This document shows positions 18,299 to 26,877 of a DNA stretch of 64,000 bases, piece after piece; within the stretch, counting starts at the first letter, position 1; every line of letters starts with the position of its first letter. The notes under the pieces are model-generated. The model was given only the letters and a program-made list of their open reading frames with translations. It searched no databases and had not been told where the DNA came from. Origin of the DNA: Jeotgalicoccus sp. (lineage in GTDB: Bacteria > Bacillota > Bacilli > Staphylococcales > Salinicoccaceae). A program made the translations under genes and the position numbers. The stretch spans positions 62,001-126,000 of the forward strand of contig DONT01000010.1 in NCBI GenBank assembly GCA_003513765.1, in the 5' to 3' direction.

Positions 18299-18900
18299 TG
18301 TGTTTCCTCCAGTCCGCCGGCTGCGCGTTTATAAATATTAACTGCTATTAATACTGAGGCGATAATGAACACGATATGCAGGTATGGCTCGAGCGGTACA
18401 TTAAAAAGAAGCAATACTGCAACAGCGCCGATTAAAAATGCGCGGTCGCTTTTTCCCATGGGGCCGTCATAACGCCGTTCACCTGAATTGACTTCTGACA
18501 GCACTCCAGCCATTTCACTAATAATTGACAGTGAGATAAAAATAATTACGCTCGCCTGAAAGGTTTGAGTGAGAAGTAAAAAAGGAATAAATAATGCAGT
18601 GTCACTGATGACATCTGTCAGTTCATTTAAAAACTTTCCGAGACGGCTTTGTAAGTTGAACTTTTTAGCAAGCACACCGTCAATAGCGTTCATCGCCATA
18701 CGGACAAACATGAATACCGGGATGACGGCGTAAATCCAGGATGATTCATAATTAAAATAAAAAAGCACGCCTATAAGAATTGATAATAGGCATGCTGATA
18801 TTGTCACCTGGTTCGGGGTGACATGATTTTTGTGAAGAAGATTTACGAGCGGCATAAGCATCTGCTGGAATTTTGGTTTTAATTCATAAATGCTGATCAT
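18295..18900 (-). CDS. CDP-alcohol phosphatidyltransferase family protein, variant motif
   Basis: A 201-residue membrane enzyme with about five to six segments. The CDP-alcohol motif DxxDGxxAR..GxxxDxxxD is read as N71-AI-DG-VL-AK, G88, N92 and D96. Thus the first and third metal-binding aspartates are Asn and the Arg is Lys; D74 and D96 remain. Everything around the motif fits the family, so this is either a natural subfamily (I recall similar Asn in the E. coli YnbA group, not verified) or an altered enzyme. It is the first gene of the operon with cdsA- and plsC-like genes. The alcohol acceptor is unknown. Confidence 0.85.
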   Translation of the reverse strand: MISIYELKPKFQQMLMPLVNLLHKNHVTPNQVTISACLLSILIGVLFYFNYESSWIYAVIPVFMFVRMAMNAIDGVLAKKFNLQSRLGKFLNELTDVISDTALFIPFLLLTQTFQASVIIFISLSIISEMAGVLSEVNSGERRYDGPMGKSDRAFLIGAVAVLLLFNVPLEPYLHIVFIIASVLIAVNIYKRAAGGLEETQ

Positions 18901-18932
18901 TTAAAATCACTCCAGTATTCTATAGCCAAAAG

Positions 18933-19361
18933 CTAATATTTAATTTCCCGATCGAGCAGATACAATATAATATTGTCGTTTTCTGCGATGAGTTTAAAGC
19001 CTTTGTACTGCAGCCATGTTCTCGAAAAAGAAGTGCGGTAATGTTCATGTGAAAGTATGTATATTTTGCTGACATCAGCTGCTGCTGTTAAATATGCATC
19101 GAGCAGCTTCGAACCGATGCCGTGCGTAGGATGACCTGCGTGCATAACAATCTCAGCAATATACTGGTTGTGATTGCCGTCGCCGTTGGAGCGGATAATA
19201 CCGATCAGCTGTTCATCGTCGAACACACTGATGCAGTAATCAGAATTTAAAATGCTGCTGTAAAGCTGATCGTAATCAGTATAAAGCTCAGTATCTCCGG
19301 AAGTGTAAAGTTCGACGACATCGTCCTGTGACATGTTTTTCTCAGCTGTAATAGTAACCAT
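18933..19361 (-). CDS. GNAT-family N-acetyltransferase
   Basis: A 142-residue GNAT fold: IIRSNGDGNHNQYIAEIVMH forms the central strands, then HPTHGIGSKLLDAYL (about residues 76-90) is the acetyl-CoA loop, in which the usual R/Q-x-x-G-x-G is HPTHGIG. The acceptor is unknown. It lies upstream of the phospholipid operon on the same strand and may share its transcript (32-base gap). Confidence 0.82.
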   Translation of the reverse strand: MVTITAEKNMSQDDVVELYTSGDTELYTDYDQLYSSILNSDYCISVFDDEQLIGIIRSNGDGNHNQYIAEIVMHAGHPTHGIGSKLLDAYLTAAADVSKIYILSHEHYRTSFSRTWLQYKGFKLIAENDNIILYLLDREIKY

Positions 19362-19511
19362 GGTTCACCCCGTATTTAATGTAGTATCTAATTATATCAA
19401 GAATTTTCAGATATTGAAAGATGGCGTATGGTTGTTTATAATACATAACTGTATACGCTTTCAAAGGAAAGTGAAATGTAAATAAAATACTTTAGAAACA
19501 GGGTGTTGTTA

Positions 19512-19940
19512 ATGGAACTTCAATTATATTTTTATCATCACGAAATAAGTATGTCGCCGGAGGCGGTATTCAATACGATTAATAATGATGAGCAATTATT
19601 AAATACTATAGAAAAGTTAACGGATATCGAGTACATAAACAATATTCCAAACGCGAGAGAAGCTGGTACCAGAGGAATACTTCAATACAATGATAATCCT
19701 GTTGAAGCTGAAATCGTCCAGTACAGACCGGACAGAAGAATAGAAGTGGAATTAGAAATTCCGGCAGGAACATTAGTAACGATGTTCAATATAGTGCCTG
19801 TTGAAGACCGTTCGGAAGTAACAATTTCAACGAAACTGTTTACTGACTCACCAGCTACTTTCGCAGTGTATGCATTGAAAATCCCAAGAATCAAAAAACA
19901 GTTCAATCAGAACATGAAGAGACTTGAAGAAAATTCATAA
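19512..19940 (+). CDS. SRPBCC-like (START/polyketide-cyclase fold) protein
   Basis: A 142-residue protein whose pattern (an N-terminal strand, SPEAVFNTINNDEQLLN helix, then antiparallel strands with EIVQYRPDRRIEVELEIPAG and a long C-terminal helix RIKKQFNQNMKRLEEN) fits the SRPBCC ligand-binding fold. No ligand is known. ATG 19512 follows CAGGGTG; GTG 19503 overlaps that site. It lies 32 bases before pxpB and may be the first gene of that operon. Confidence 0.7.
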   Translation: MELQLYFYHHEISMSPEAVFNTINNDEQLLNTIEKLTDIEYINNIPNAREAGTRGILQYNDNPVEAEIVQYRPDRRIEVELEIPAGTLVTMFNIVPVEDRSEVTISTKLFTDSPATFAVYALKIPRIKKQFNQNMKRLEENS

Positions 19941-19972
19941 TTGTGTGCGTTGAACGCCAAAGGAGAAAGAAA

Positions 19973-20701
19973 ATGGAAGTAAAACAGTACGCAGAAGATG
20001 CGCTGACCATAAATCTCGGCAGTGAAGTTGATGAGAAAATTAACAAACAGCTGGTGCAGCTGAAATCAGCTGTCACGGAGCTGGAATTAAAAGGTATTAC
20101 TGATATCGTTTTATCTTATACGAGCCTGATTATTTATTTTGATGTACTTAAAGCTGATTCAAAAAAAATTACAGCAGCCTTAAAAGCGCTGGATTTAACT
20201 GAACTGGAAGACATGGAATATGCATATAAAGTCGTTAAAATTCCTGTATGCTACGGCGGAGATTTTGGGCCGGATATCGATCGTTTTAAAGAAAACGGCT
20301 TAACACCGGAAGAAGTAATCAGTATGCACAGCGATACAGAGTATCTCGTCTACATGCTTGGTTTTATGCCCGGTTTTCCTTTCCTTGGAGGACTTGACGA
20401 AAAATTGTTTAAAGCGAGACTGGATTCGCCGAGAACAAATATTCCGGCAGGATCCGTCGGTATCGGCGGACAGCAGACGGGCATGTACCCATTTGATTCA
20501 CCGGGCGGCTGGAATCTCCTTGGAAGAACACCGGTTCCGCTGTACGACAGTGTACGGGAAGATGCGATTCTGTATGAAGCCGGCGACAGAATTATTTATA
20601 CCGCAATTGATGAAGCAGAATATGACCGGATAAAAGAAGCATACGGCAAAGGTGAATATACAGTCGAGATTGAATACAGAGGTGAAGAAGATGGCGCTTA
20701 A
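19973..20701 (+). CDS. pxpB: 5-oxoprolinase subunit B (KipI-like)
   Basis: Part of the PxpABC ATP-dependent 5-oxoprolinase, which opens 5-oxoproline to glutamate in the cytoplasm. The 242-residue product carries the allophanate-hydrolase subunit 1 pattern: VYMLGFMPGFPFLGGLD (about residues 124-140), PRTNIPAGSVGIGG and SPGGWNLLGRTP. AAAGGAG precedes ATG 19973. It overlaps pxpC by 11 bases. Confidence 0.93.
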   Translation: MEVKQYAEDALTINLGSEVDEKINKQLVQLKSAVTELELKGITDIVLSYTSLIIYFDVLKADSKKITAALKALDLTELEDMEYAYKVVKIPVCYGGDFGPDIDRFKENGLTPEEVISMHSDTEYLVYMLGFMPGFPFLGGLDEKLFKARLDSPRTNIPAGSVGIGGQQTGMYPFDSPGGWNLLGRTPVPLYDSVREDAILYEAGDRIIYTAIDEAEYDRIKEAYGKGEYTVEIEYRGEEDGA

Positions 20702-21680
20702 AATAATAAATCCGGGATTATTTACGACGGTGCAGGACCTCGGCCGTTACGGTTATGAATCGTATGGCTTCACACCTGCCGGCGCAATGGATTATGAAAG
20801 CTTTTACCTTGCGAATGCACTGCTCGGCAACGATTTTGACTGCGCTGTGCTCGAGATGACATTATACGGAGTGACTTTTGAAGTACTGCACAGTACGAGT
20901 ATGGCGACCTCGGGTGCGGATATGGAACTGACAATCAATGACCAGCCATTTGATACCGGAGCTGCTGTGGACCTGGTTAAAGGTGATATCGTGAAATTTG
21001 GCGGTGTTGCAAAAGGTGCCCGTACATATGCTGCTTTCAGCGGCGGACTGGATCTGCCAAAAGAACTCGGAAGCTATGCAACGCATACGAGAAGTAATAT
21101 GGGCGGCTTTAAAGGCAGAGTACTTAAAGCCGAAGATATTCTACCGGTGAAAGAAAAAACAGTCGAACATCATTTCAGTAAAATAACTAAAGAACTGGCT
21201 GAAGGTAATGAAATACGTTTTATTCCGGGCCAGCAGCACGACAGATTCGATGCTGACAATAAAAAAGTGTTCACAACAAGTGAATACACAGTCACGAAAG
21301 ACAGTGACCGGATGGGCTGCCGTCTTGACGGTACGGCGGTGGAAGCAGCAGACGATAATGATATTTTAAGTGAACCGACGCAGTTCGGGAGTATTCAGGT
21401 GCCAAAAAACGGACAGCCGATTATTCTGCTCGCAGACAGACAGACTGCAGGCGGTTACAAGAAAATCGGTACTGTTGCGAAAGTGGATCTGCCTAAAATT
21501 GCCCAGAAGAAACCGGGTGAGACAGTGACATTTAAAGAAATAAGTGTGGAGGAAGCGGCAAAGCTGTATACAGACAGTCTGCAGGCTTTAACAGACGGCA
21601 CTTATATTGAAACATCGGTGGAATTTGGACAGGCAAGGCGTCGGGATGCGCTAAGTATTGCGCAATTAATGGAGGGATAA
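20691..21680 (+). CDS. pxpC: 5-oxoprolinase subunit C (KipA-like carboxyltransferase domain)
   Basis: A 329-residue allophanate-hydrolase subunit 2/urea carboxylase-type protein. It opens with NPGLFTTVQDLGRYGYESYG, followed by the PAGAMD motif, and contains SDRMGCRLDG and GQPIILLADRQTAGGYKKIG in its C-terminal half, all family hallmarks. With PxpA and PxpB it forms 5-oxoprolinase. Its kinship to carboxyltransferases makes the two biotin genes that follow noteworthy. Confidence 0.93.
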   Translation: MALKIINPGLFTTVQDLGRYGYESYGFTPAGAMDYESFYLANALLGNDFDCAVLEMTLYGVTFEVLHSTSMATSGADMELTINDQPFDTGAAVDLVKGDIVKFGGVAKGARTYAAFSGGLDLPKELGSYATHTRSNMGGFKGRVLKAEDILPVKEKTVEHHFSKITKELAEGNEIRFIPGQQHDRFDADNKKVFTTSEYTVTKDSDRMGCRLDGTAVEAADDNDILSEPTQFGSIQVPKNGQPIILLADRQTAGGYKKIGTVAKVDLPKIAQKKPGETVTFKEISVEEAAKLYTDSLQALTDGTYIETSVEFGQARRRDALSIAQLMEG

Positions 21681-21684
21681 GACG

Positions 21685-22116
21685 ATGGATTTTAAAGAGA
21701 TTAAAAAATTAGTTAAATTATTAAAAGAAGAAGATTTAGCAGTGCTCAGTATCTCTGATGAAGATACACATATTCATATCGAGCAAAAAGGAGAAGCAGT
21801 TTCAGCGGAGCCTGCACCACAGGGAGACTCAGGAGCGGCGGCTGTTCAGAAGGAAGAATCTTCAGACCTGGCTGAAATAACAGCCGGACAAATTGGAACT
21901 TTTTATAATCAGAAAGATGAGAACAGCGACGAGACATTCGTTTCAGTGGGAGATAAAATCAAAAAGGGCGATCAGGTTGGTTTTATCGAAGCGATGAAAG
22001 TGTTCAATGATGTCAAAAGTGACGTGTCAGGTGTAGTTGAAGAAATTGCAGTAGCAAATGGAGATGCTGTGGAATTCGGCGACGTATTGATACGTATACG
22101 TCCAGAGGAGGCGTAA
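21685..22116 (+). CDS. Biotin carboxyl carrier protein
   Basis: A 143-residue AccB-type carrier. An N-terminal helical part, a Pro/Ala/Glu-rich linker (residues 38-60) and a C-terminal biotinyl domain with EAMKV and Lys105 as the biotin site; Val replaces the more common Met after Lys. It lies between pxpC and an accC gene within the 5-oxoprolinase operon, 4 bases after pxpC, and is therefore probably not the fatty-acid AccB. Its carboxylation target is unknown. Confidence 0.92.
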   Translation: MDFKEIKKLVKLLKEEDLAVLSISDEDTHIHIEQKGEAVSAEPAPQGDSGAAAVQKEESSDLAEITAGQIGTFYNQKDENSDETFVSVGDKIKKGDQVGFIEAMKVFNDVKSDVSGVVEEIAVANGDAVEFGDVLIRIRPEEA

Positions 22117-22118
22117 CG

Positions 22119-23465
22119 ATGAAGAAGGTGTTAATTGCGAATCGCGGTGAAATCGCGGTAAGAATTATCCGTACGTTAAAAGAGATGAATATTGCGAGCG
22201 TTGCGGTCTATTCGAGCGGCGACAAAGACAGCCTTCATGTTGCACTGGCGGATGAGGCTTACTGCATCGGCGGGCCGAAAAGTGCCGACAGCTATTTAAA
22301 TATTGATAACATTTTACAAGCTGCACAAATGGCTAAAGCAGATGCGGTTCATCCGGGCTACGGTTTTTTATCGGAAACACCTGAATTTGCTAAGAAGACT
22401 GAAAAGCTCGGCATGATATTCATCGGACCGTCGCCTGAAACTATAGAAAAGATGGGCGACAAGTCCATGGCACGCCAGACCATGGAAAAAGCAGGCGTGC
22501 CGGTGATTCCGGGCAGTGACGGCATTGTGAAGTCAAAAGATGAAGTGAAAAAGCTCGCTGAGGAAATAACTTATCCAATTGTCATTAAAGCCGTGTCAGG
22601 CGGCGGCGGTAAAGGAATGCGTTTTGCACACAGCGATGAAGACGTCGACAAATTATATGATGAAGCAAAAAAAGAAGCGAAAAGTTCTTTCGATGATGAC
22701 CGTCTGTACATAGAAAAATATATCCCGAAAGCGCGTCATATTGAAATTCAGGTTATCGGTGACGGTAAGGGCGGGGCAATTCATTTATTTGAACGGGACT
22801 GTTCAATCCAAAGGAACAACCAGAAACTGCTGGAAGAGGCACCGGCGACAATTCTCAGTGAGTCGGAACGTGCTGACATTACAGAACAGACAAGACAGGC
22901 GATTGCCAGACTGAATTACCGCGGTGCAGGAACGATTGAATACTTATATGTCGCAGAAGAAAAAAGATTTTATTTTATCGAAATGAATACGCGCGTGCAG
23001 GTTGAACATACAGTTTCAGAAGAAGTAACCGGCATCGATATTATCAGAGCACAGATTAACGTGGCATTTAATAATGATATCGGTATTACACAGGATGAAG
23101 TGAAACTTTCAGGTCACGCAATTGAAGCGCGTATTAATGCGGAAGATCCGGATAAACGGTTTATGCCTTCCCCAGGTAAAATCGATAAAGTACATTTCGG
23201 TCTTGGAAGAAATGTCCGCGTGGACACACATATTTACAATGGTTATGCCATTCCGCCTTATTACGACTCAATGATTGCTAAAATTATCGTTAAAGCCGAT
23301 AACCGTAAAGATGCATTATTCAAAATGAAACTTGTCCTCGGGGAAACTGTGATTGAACCGGTTAAGACAAATTTAGATTTTCAGTATTATCTCACAGGGC
23401 ATCCGAAAGTTTTAGAAAATGATTACGATATTAAGTTTCTTCATACAGAAAATATTATTGGGTAA
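22119..23465 (+). CDS. Biotin carboxylase
   Basis: A 448-residue ATP-grasp biotin carboxylase. NRGEIAVRIIRT at the N-terminus, KAVSGGGGKGMRFA as the glycine-rich ATP loop (about residues 158-171), and FIEMNTRVQVEHTVSEE with the catalytic Glu and Arg residues (about 288-304). It charges the adjacent carrier protein with carboxybiotin using bicarbonate and ATP. Similar accB/accC pairs inside pxp/lamB clusters are known in Staphylococcus, but their target is not established. ATG 2 bases after the accB-like stop. Confidence 0.93.
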   Translation: MKKVLIANRGEIAVRIIRTLKEMNIASVAVYSSGDKDSLHVALADEAYCIGGPKSADSYLNIDNILQAAQMAKADAVHPGYGFLSETPEFAKKTEKLGMIFIGPSPETIEKMGDKSMARQTMEKAGVPVIPGSDGIVKSKDEVKKLAEEITYPIVIKAVSGGGGKGMRFAHSDEDVDKLYDEAKKEAKSSFDDDRLYIEKYIPKARHIEIQVIGDGKGGAIHLFERDCSIQRNNQKLLEEAPATILSESERADITEQTRQAIARLNYRGAGTIEYLYVAEEKRFYFIEMNTRVQVEHTVSEEVTGIDIIRAQINVAFNNDIGITQDEVKLSGHAIEARINAEDPDKRFMPSPGKIDKVHFGLGRNVRVDTHIYNGYAIPPYYDSMIAKIIVKADNRKDALFKMKLVLGETVIEPVKTNLDFQYYLTGHPKVLENDYDIKFLHTENIIG

Positions 23466-23477
23466 AGGGTGATTTAA

Positions 23478-24242
23478 TTGAGTAAATTAACGATTGATTT
23501 AAACGCTGACCTTGGAGAAAGTTACGGTAATTATAAAGTAGGCAGCGATGCTGAGATTATTCCGCTGATTTCATCGGCAAACGTAGCATGCGGATTTCAC
23601 GCAAGTGATCCCGTCGTAATGATTGAAACGGTTAAACGTATTAAAGAGTCGGGCTCAACAGGGCTTGGTGCACATCCCGGATTCCCGGATTTAATGGGCT
23701 TTGGCCGCCGTTATATGGAACTGTCTGATGATGAAGTGCATGCAATTATGCTGTATCAGCTGTCTGCACTGGATGGTATTGCCAAAACATACGGTCTTCA
23801 GCTTAATCATGTTAAACCGCATGGTGCACTTTACAATGCAACATTTAAGGATGAAAATTTAGCGGGAGTTATCGCCCAGGCAGTTAAAGATTTTAATCCA
23901 AAATTAAAACTGATGGGACTTGCTAATAACAATTTAGTTAAAGCCGGTAAAGCTCTGGGTCTTGATGTGATCAATGAAGTGTTCGCAGACCGGGCTTATG
24001 AAGATGACGGCACGCTCGTATCACGCAGTAAAGATGGTGCAATGATTACCGACAGTGGCCTTGCAACAGAGCGGGTAGTCCGCATGATTACCGAAGGTAA
24101 AGTAGAAAGTATCAATGGGAAAGATGTGGATATTCAGGCTGACAGCATATGTGTCCACGGTGACGGGGAAAAAGCATTGGAATTTGTTAAAGAAATCAGA
24201 CAGCAGCTGGAAGCGAAAGGAATTTCTATCGAAACGTTATAA
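23478..24242 (+). CDS. pxpA: 5-oxoprolinase subunit A (LamB/YcsF family)
   Basis: A 254-residue protein opening with DLNADLGESYGNYKVG and carrying ISSANVACGFHASDP, GLGAHPGFPDLMGFGRR and HVKPHGALYN, which define the LamB/YcsF family. It is the hydrolytic subunit of PxpABC. The start is TTG at 23478 behind AAAGGGTGAT; no in-frame ATG lies nearby. Confidence 0.95.
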   Translation: MSKLTIDLNADLGESYGNYKVGSDAEIIPLISSANVACGFHASDPVVMIETVKRIKESGSTGLGAHPGFPDLMGFGRRYMELSDDEVHAIMLYQLSALDGIAKTYGLQLNHVKPHGALYNATFKDENLAGVIAQAVKDFNPKLKLMGLANNNLVKAGKALGLDVINEVFADRAYEDDGTLVSRSKDGAMITDSGLATERVVRMITEGKVESINGKDVDIQADSICVHGDGEKALEFVKEIRQQLEAKGISIETL

Positions 24243-24256
24243 GAAGGGGTGCAAAT

Positions 24257-25468
24257 ATGGAGAACAAACCGAAAATTACAGCCGCGCAGCGCAGACTGCT
24301 GTTCGGCGCAGTGTTCCTGATGGCGACATCGTCAATCGGGCCTGCATTTTTAACTCAGACAACAGTATTTACACAGCAGTTCATGGCGAGTTTCGCCTTT
24401 GCAATTTTAGCATCTATCGTAATCGATATCGGTGCACAGCTTAATATATGGCGCGTCCTGTCAGTCAGCGGAAAACGCGGACAGGATGTTGCGAACGAAG
24501 TGTTTCCGGGACTCGGTTCGCTGGTTGCAGTACTTATCGTCATAGGCGGATTTGCATTTAACATCGGTAACGTTGCCGGTGCCGGGCTTGGTTTTAATGC
24601 GATTTTCGGCTGGGATGTAAGAATTGGTGCCGCAATTACAGGTATCTTCGCAATTATTATATTCTTAATTAAAAACGGCCGAGCCGTGATGGATATCGTG
24701 ACACAGGTACTCGGTGTGCTGATGATTGGTATCGTTGCTTATGTAATGATTATTTCTGAACCGCCAATTGCTGAAGCGGCGAAGAGAACAATTATGCCGG
24801 AGGATCCAATAGCAATGCTTCTGCCAATTATTACGTTGGTCGGAGGGACAGTCGGCGGTTACATTACATTCGCCGGTGCCCACCGTTTAATCGAAGCGGG
24901 TATGACGGGTGAGAAGAACCTGCGTTTTGTCAGTCATGCTGCCAACTGGGGAATATTAACGACCGGAGTTATGCGTGTGCTTTTATTCATGGCAGTACTC
25001 GGCGTATTGACACAGGGTGCAATATTATCAGAAGAAAATCCGCCGGCATCAGTATTCCAATTTGCACTTGGTGATATCGGCATGAAAATATTCGGTGTCG
25101 TGCTGCTGGCAGCTGCATTATCTTCTGTAATCGGTGCAGCATACACAAGTGCGAGCTTTATGCGTTCATTTAATACAGTGTTTGACCGTTATAACAATAT
25201 CGTAATCGTTGTCTTTATTGCGACATCGACATTAATTTTCCTGTTTGTCGGGCGTCCGGTCACACTGCTTATTCTGGCAGGTTCATTCAACGGACTGATT
25301 TTACCGATTACGCTCGGTGCAATACTTCTTGCTTCCCGTAAGAAGAGCATCGTCGGAAATTACCACCATCCGACATGGATGATAGTATTCGGTGTTGTCG
25401 CAGTAATTGTTACATTAATCGCAGGATTTATGTCGCTGCAGGGTCTTGCAGCATTATGGAATGGGTAG
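24257..25468 (+). CDS. Nramp-family-like transporter (YcsG type)
   Basis: A 403-residue membrane protein with about eleven segments. Early SIGPAFLTQT stretch (about residues 26-35) corresponds to the TM1 DPGN region of Nramp metal transporters, but the metal-binding Asp-Pro-Gly-Asn is not present, so the substrate is probably not a divalent metal. B. subtilis has the same gene order ycsF-ycsG-ycsI, where YcsG is this protein. It likely imports 5-oxoproline or a related organic acid; this is inference from context. Confidence 0.85.
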   Translation: MENKPKITAAQRRLLFGAVFLMATSSIGPAFLTQTTVFTQQFMASFAFAILASIVIDIGAQLNIWRVLSVSGKRGQDVANEVFPGLGSLVAVLIVIGGFAFNIGNVAGAGLGFNAIFGWDVRIGAAITGIFAIIIFLIKNGRAVMDIVTQVLGVLMIGIVAYVMIISEPPIAEAAKRTIMPEDPIAMLLPIITLVGGTVGGYITFAGAHRLIEAGMTGEKNLRFVSHAANWGILTTGVMRVLLFMAVLGVLTQGAILSEENPPASVFQFALGDIGMKIFGVVLLAAALSSVIGAAYTSASFMRSFNTVFDRYNNIVIVVFIATSTLIFLFVGRPVTLLILAGSFNGLILPITLGAILLASRKKSIVGNYHHPTWMIVFGVVAVIVTLIAGFMSLQGLAALWNG

Positions 25469-25476
25469 GTGATTAA

Positions 25477-26244
25477 ATGAATACTGAAAATATTAGAATG
25501 ACTATCAGAACTGGTGAGCATACCGGACCAACTTCAGGTATTTCAGGCGATAAAGTACAGGCTAACTTGGCAATTCTGCCAAAAGAATATGCTTTTGATT
25601 TTTTGTTATTTGCGATGCGTAATAATAAGCCGGTGCCAATTATTGAAGTGCTTGAAGCGGGTGAGTTTATTAGTAAATATGCGAAAAACTCAGATATTCG
25701 AACGGATATTCCTCTTTACAATATTTATAAAAACGGCGAGCTGACTGAAACAGTCAGCGATATTAAAGATTACTGGCGTGATGATTTTGTTACATTTTTA
25801 ATTGGCTGCAGTTTTACATTTGAGCAGGCAATTCTAGATGCCGGCATTAACATTAAACATATTGATGAAGGACGCAACGTTGCTATGTATAAAACGGACA
25901 TTGAAACTGTACCCGCAGGAATTTTTTCAGGAGAGACTGTCGTTTCGATGCGCCCGTTTAAGAAGGAACTTGTCGATCAGGTAATCAGTATTACAAATGA
26001 ATTTCCAAACATGCACGGCGGACCTGTGCATGTCGGAAGTCCCGAACAGATTGGTATAAACAATATCGACGAACCTGATTATGGTGAGAGAATCGACATT
26101 GCTCCGGATGAAGTGCCGGTGTTTTGGGCATGCGGAGTTACACCTCAAAATGTTGTGCTGAATGCAAAACCTGAAATTTTAATCAGCCATGCTCCGGGAC
26201 ATATGTTTATTACTGATATTAATAATGAGGAATATAAAAATTGA
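25477..26244 (+). CDS. DUF1445 / D-glutamate cyclase family protein (YcsI type)
   Basis: A 255-residue protein with the family pattern HTGPTSGISGDKVQANLAIL at the N-terminus, FLIGCSFTFEQAIL in the middle and VFWACGVTPQNVVL plus ISHAPGHMFITD near the end. The family is named putative hydro-lyase or D-glutamate cyclase, converting D-glutamate to 5-oxo-D-proline. That would feed the 5-oxoprolinase in this operon. Last gene, followed by a terminator. Confidence 0.92.
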   Translation: MNTENIRMTIRTGEHTGPTSGISGDKVQANLAILPKEYAFDFLLFAMRNNKPVPIIEVLEAGEFISKYAKNSDIRTDIPLYNIYKNGELTETVSDIKDYWRDDFVTFLIGCSFTFEQAILDAGINIKHIDEGRNVAMYKTDIETVPAGIFSGETVVSMRPFKKELVDQVISITNEFPNMHGGPVHVGSPEQIGINNIDEPDYGERIDIAPDEVPVFWACGVTPQNVVLNAKPEILISHAPGHMFITDINNEEYKN

Positions 26245-26245
26245 A

Positions 26246-26270
26246 ACCGGGCAGCTGCCCGGTTTTTTGT
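26246..26270 (+). terminator. Terminator of the pxp operon
   Basis: Perfect palindrome ACCGGGCAGCTGCCCGGT followed by a run of T. Confidence 0.92.
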
Positions 26271-26324
26271 GTATTTAAGTATAATGCAGATTAAAAACGG
26301 ACGATAATCATAATTATTTAAGTA

Positions 26325-26352
26325 TTGACATTTAATATACGCACATTATAAT
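26325..26352 (+). promoter_or_regulatory. Sigma-A promoter of the purine operon
   Basis: Consensus TTGACA (26325-26330) and TATAAT (26347-26352) with a 16-base spacer, 43 bases before purE. The short leader excludes a guanine riboswitch here. Confidence 0.8.
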
Positions 26353-26361
26353 TAATATTAT

Positions 26362-26379
26362 AACTAATGTTCGTTAAAT
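26362..26379. promoter_or_regulatory. Candidate PurR box
   Basis: The reverse complement reads ATTTAACGAACATTAGTT, which matches the AT-flanked CGAAC core of PurR boxes. It lies just downstream of the -10 hexamer. A weaker partner in the opposite orientation (AAAACGGACGATAA, CGGAC core at 26298-26302) lies upstream of the promoter. PurR pairs normally lie much closer together, so only the single box is reasonably supported. Confidence 0.5.
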
Positions 26380-26394
26380 GGGAGTGCATACAAG

Positions 26395-26877
26395 ATGACA
26401 GTGGGTATTATTATGGGCAGCTCGTCAGACTGGGAAACGATGAAACACAGTGCTGAAATGCTGGATTTTTTCGGAATCAGCTATGAAACGAAAGTAGTCA
26501 GTGCACACCGCACACCAGAAATGATGGTTGAATATGCAAAAAATGCGACAGCAGCCGGCATCAATATTATTATTGCCGGAGCCGGCGGTGCAGCACATCT
26601 GCCGGGCATGATTGCTTCATTAACACACGCACCTGTAATCGGTGTACCGATAGAATCAAAATCATTAAAAGGCATGGATTCGTTATTGTCCATCGTGCAG
26701 ATGCCGGGAGGAATTCCAGTGGCTACGCAGGCAATCGGTGTTCCGGGAGCTAAAAATGCAGGGCTGATGGCGGCAAGAATGATTGGTATATCTGACTCTG
26801 ATGTTTTCGCTAAACTGGGAGAATACACGAAAAGTCTCGAGAAGAAAGTTGAGGATATGCAAAATGACCTTAAGTAA
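26395..26877 (+). CDS. purE: N5-carboxyaminoimidazole ribonucleotide mutase
   Basis: A 160-residue class I PurE that converts N5-CAIR to CAIR. GIIMGSSSDWETM at the N-terminus, SAHRTPEMM (about residues 42-50) and AGAGGAAHLPGM (about 62-73) are the active-site loops. First gene of the purine operon; it overlaps purK by 14 bases. Confidence 0.97.
   Translation: MTVGIIMGSSSDWETMKHSAEMLDFFGISYETKVVSAHRTPEMMVEYAKNATAAGINIIIAGAGGAAHLPGMIASLTHAPVIGVPIESKSLKGMDSLLSIVQMPGGIPVATQAIGVPGAKNAGLMAARMIGISDSDVFAKLGEYTKSLEKKVEDMQNDLK

Noticed and set aside
26245..26394. Guanine riboswitch upstream of purE
   Set aside because: The space from the promoter start to the ATG is under 40 bases, and no conserved purine aptamer sequence is seen.
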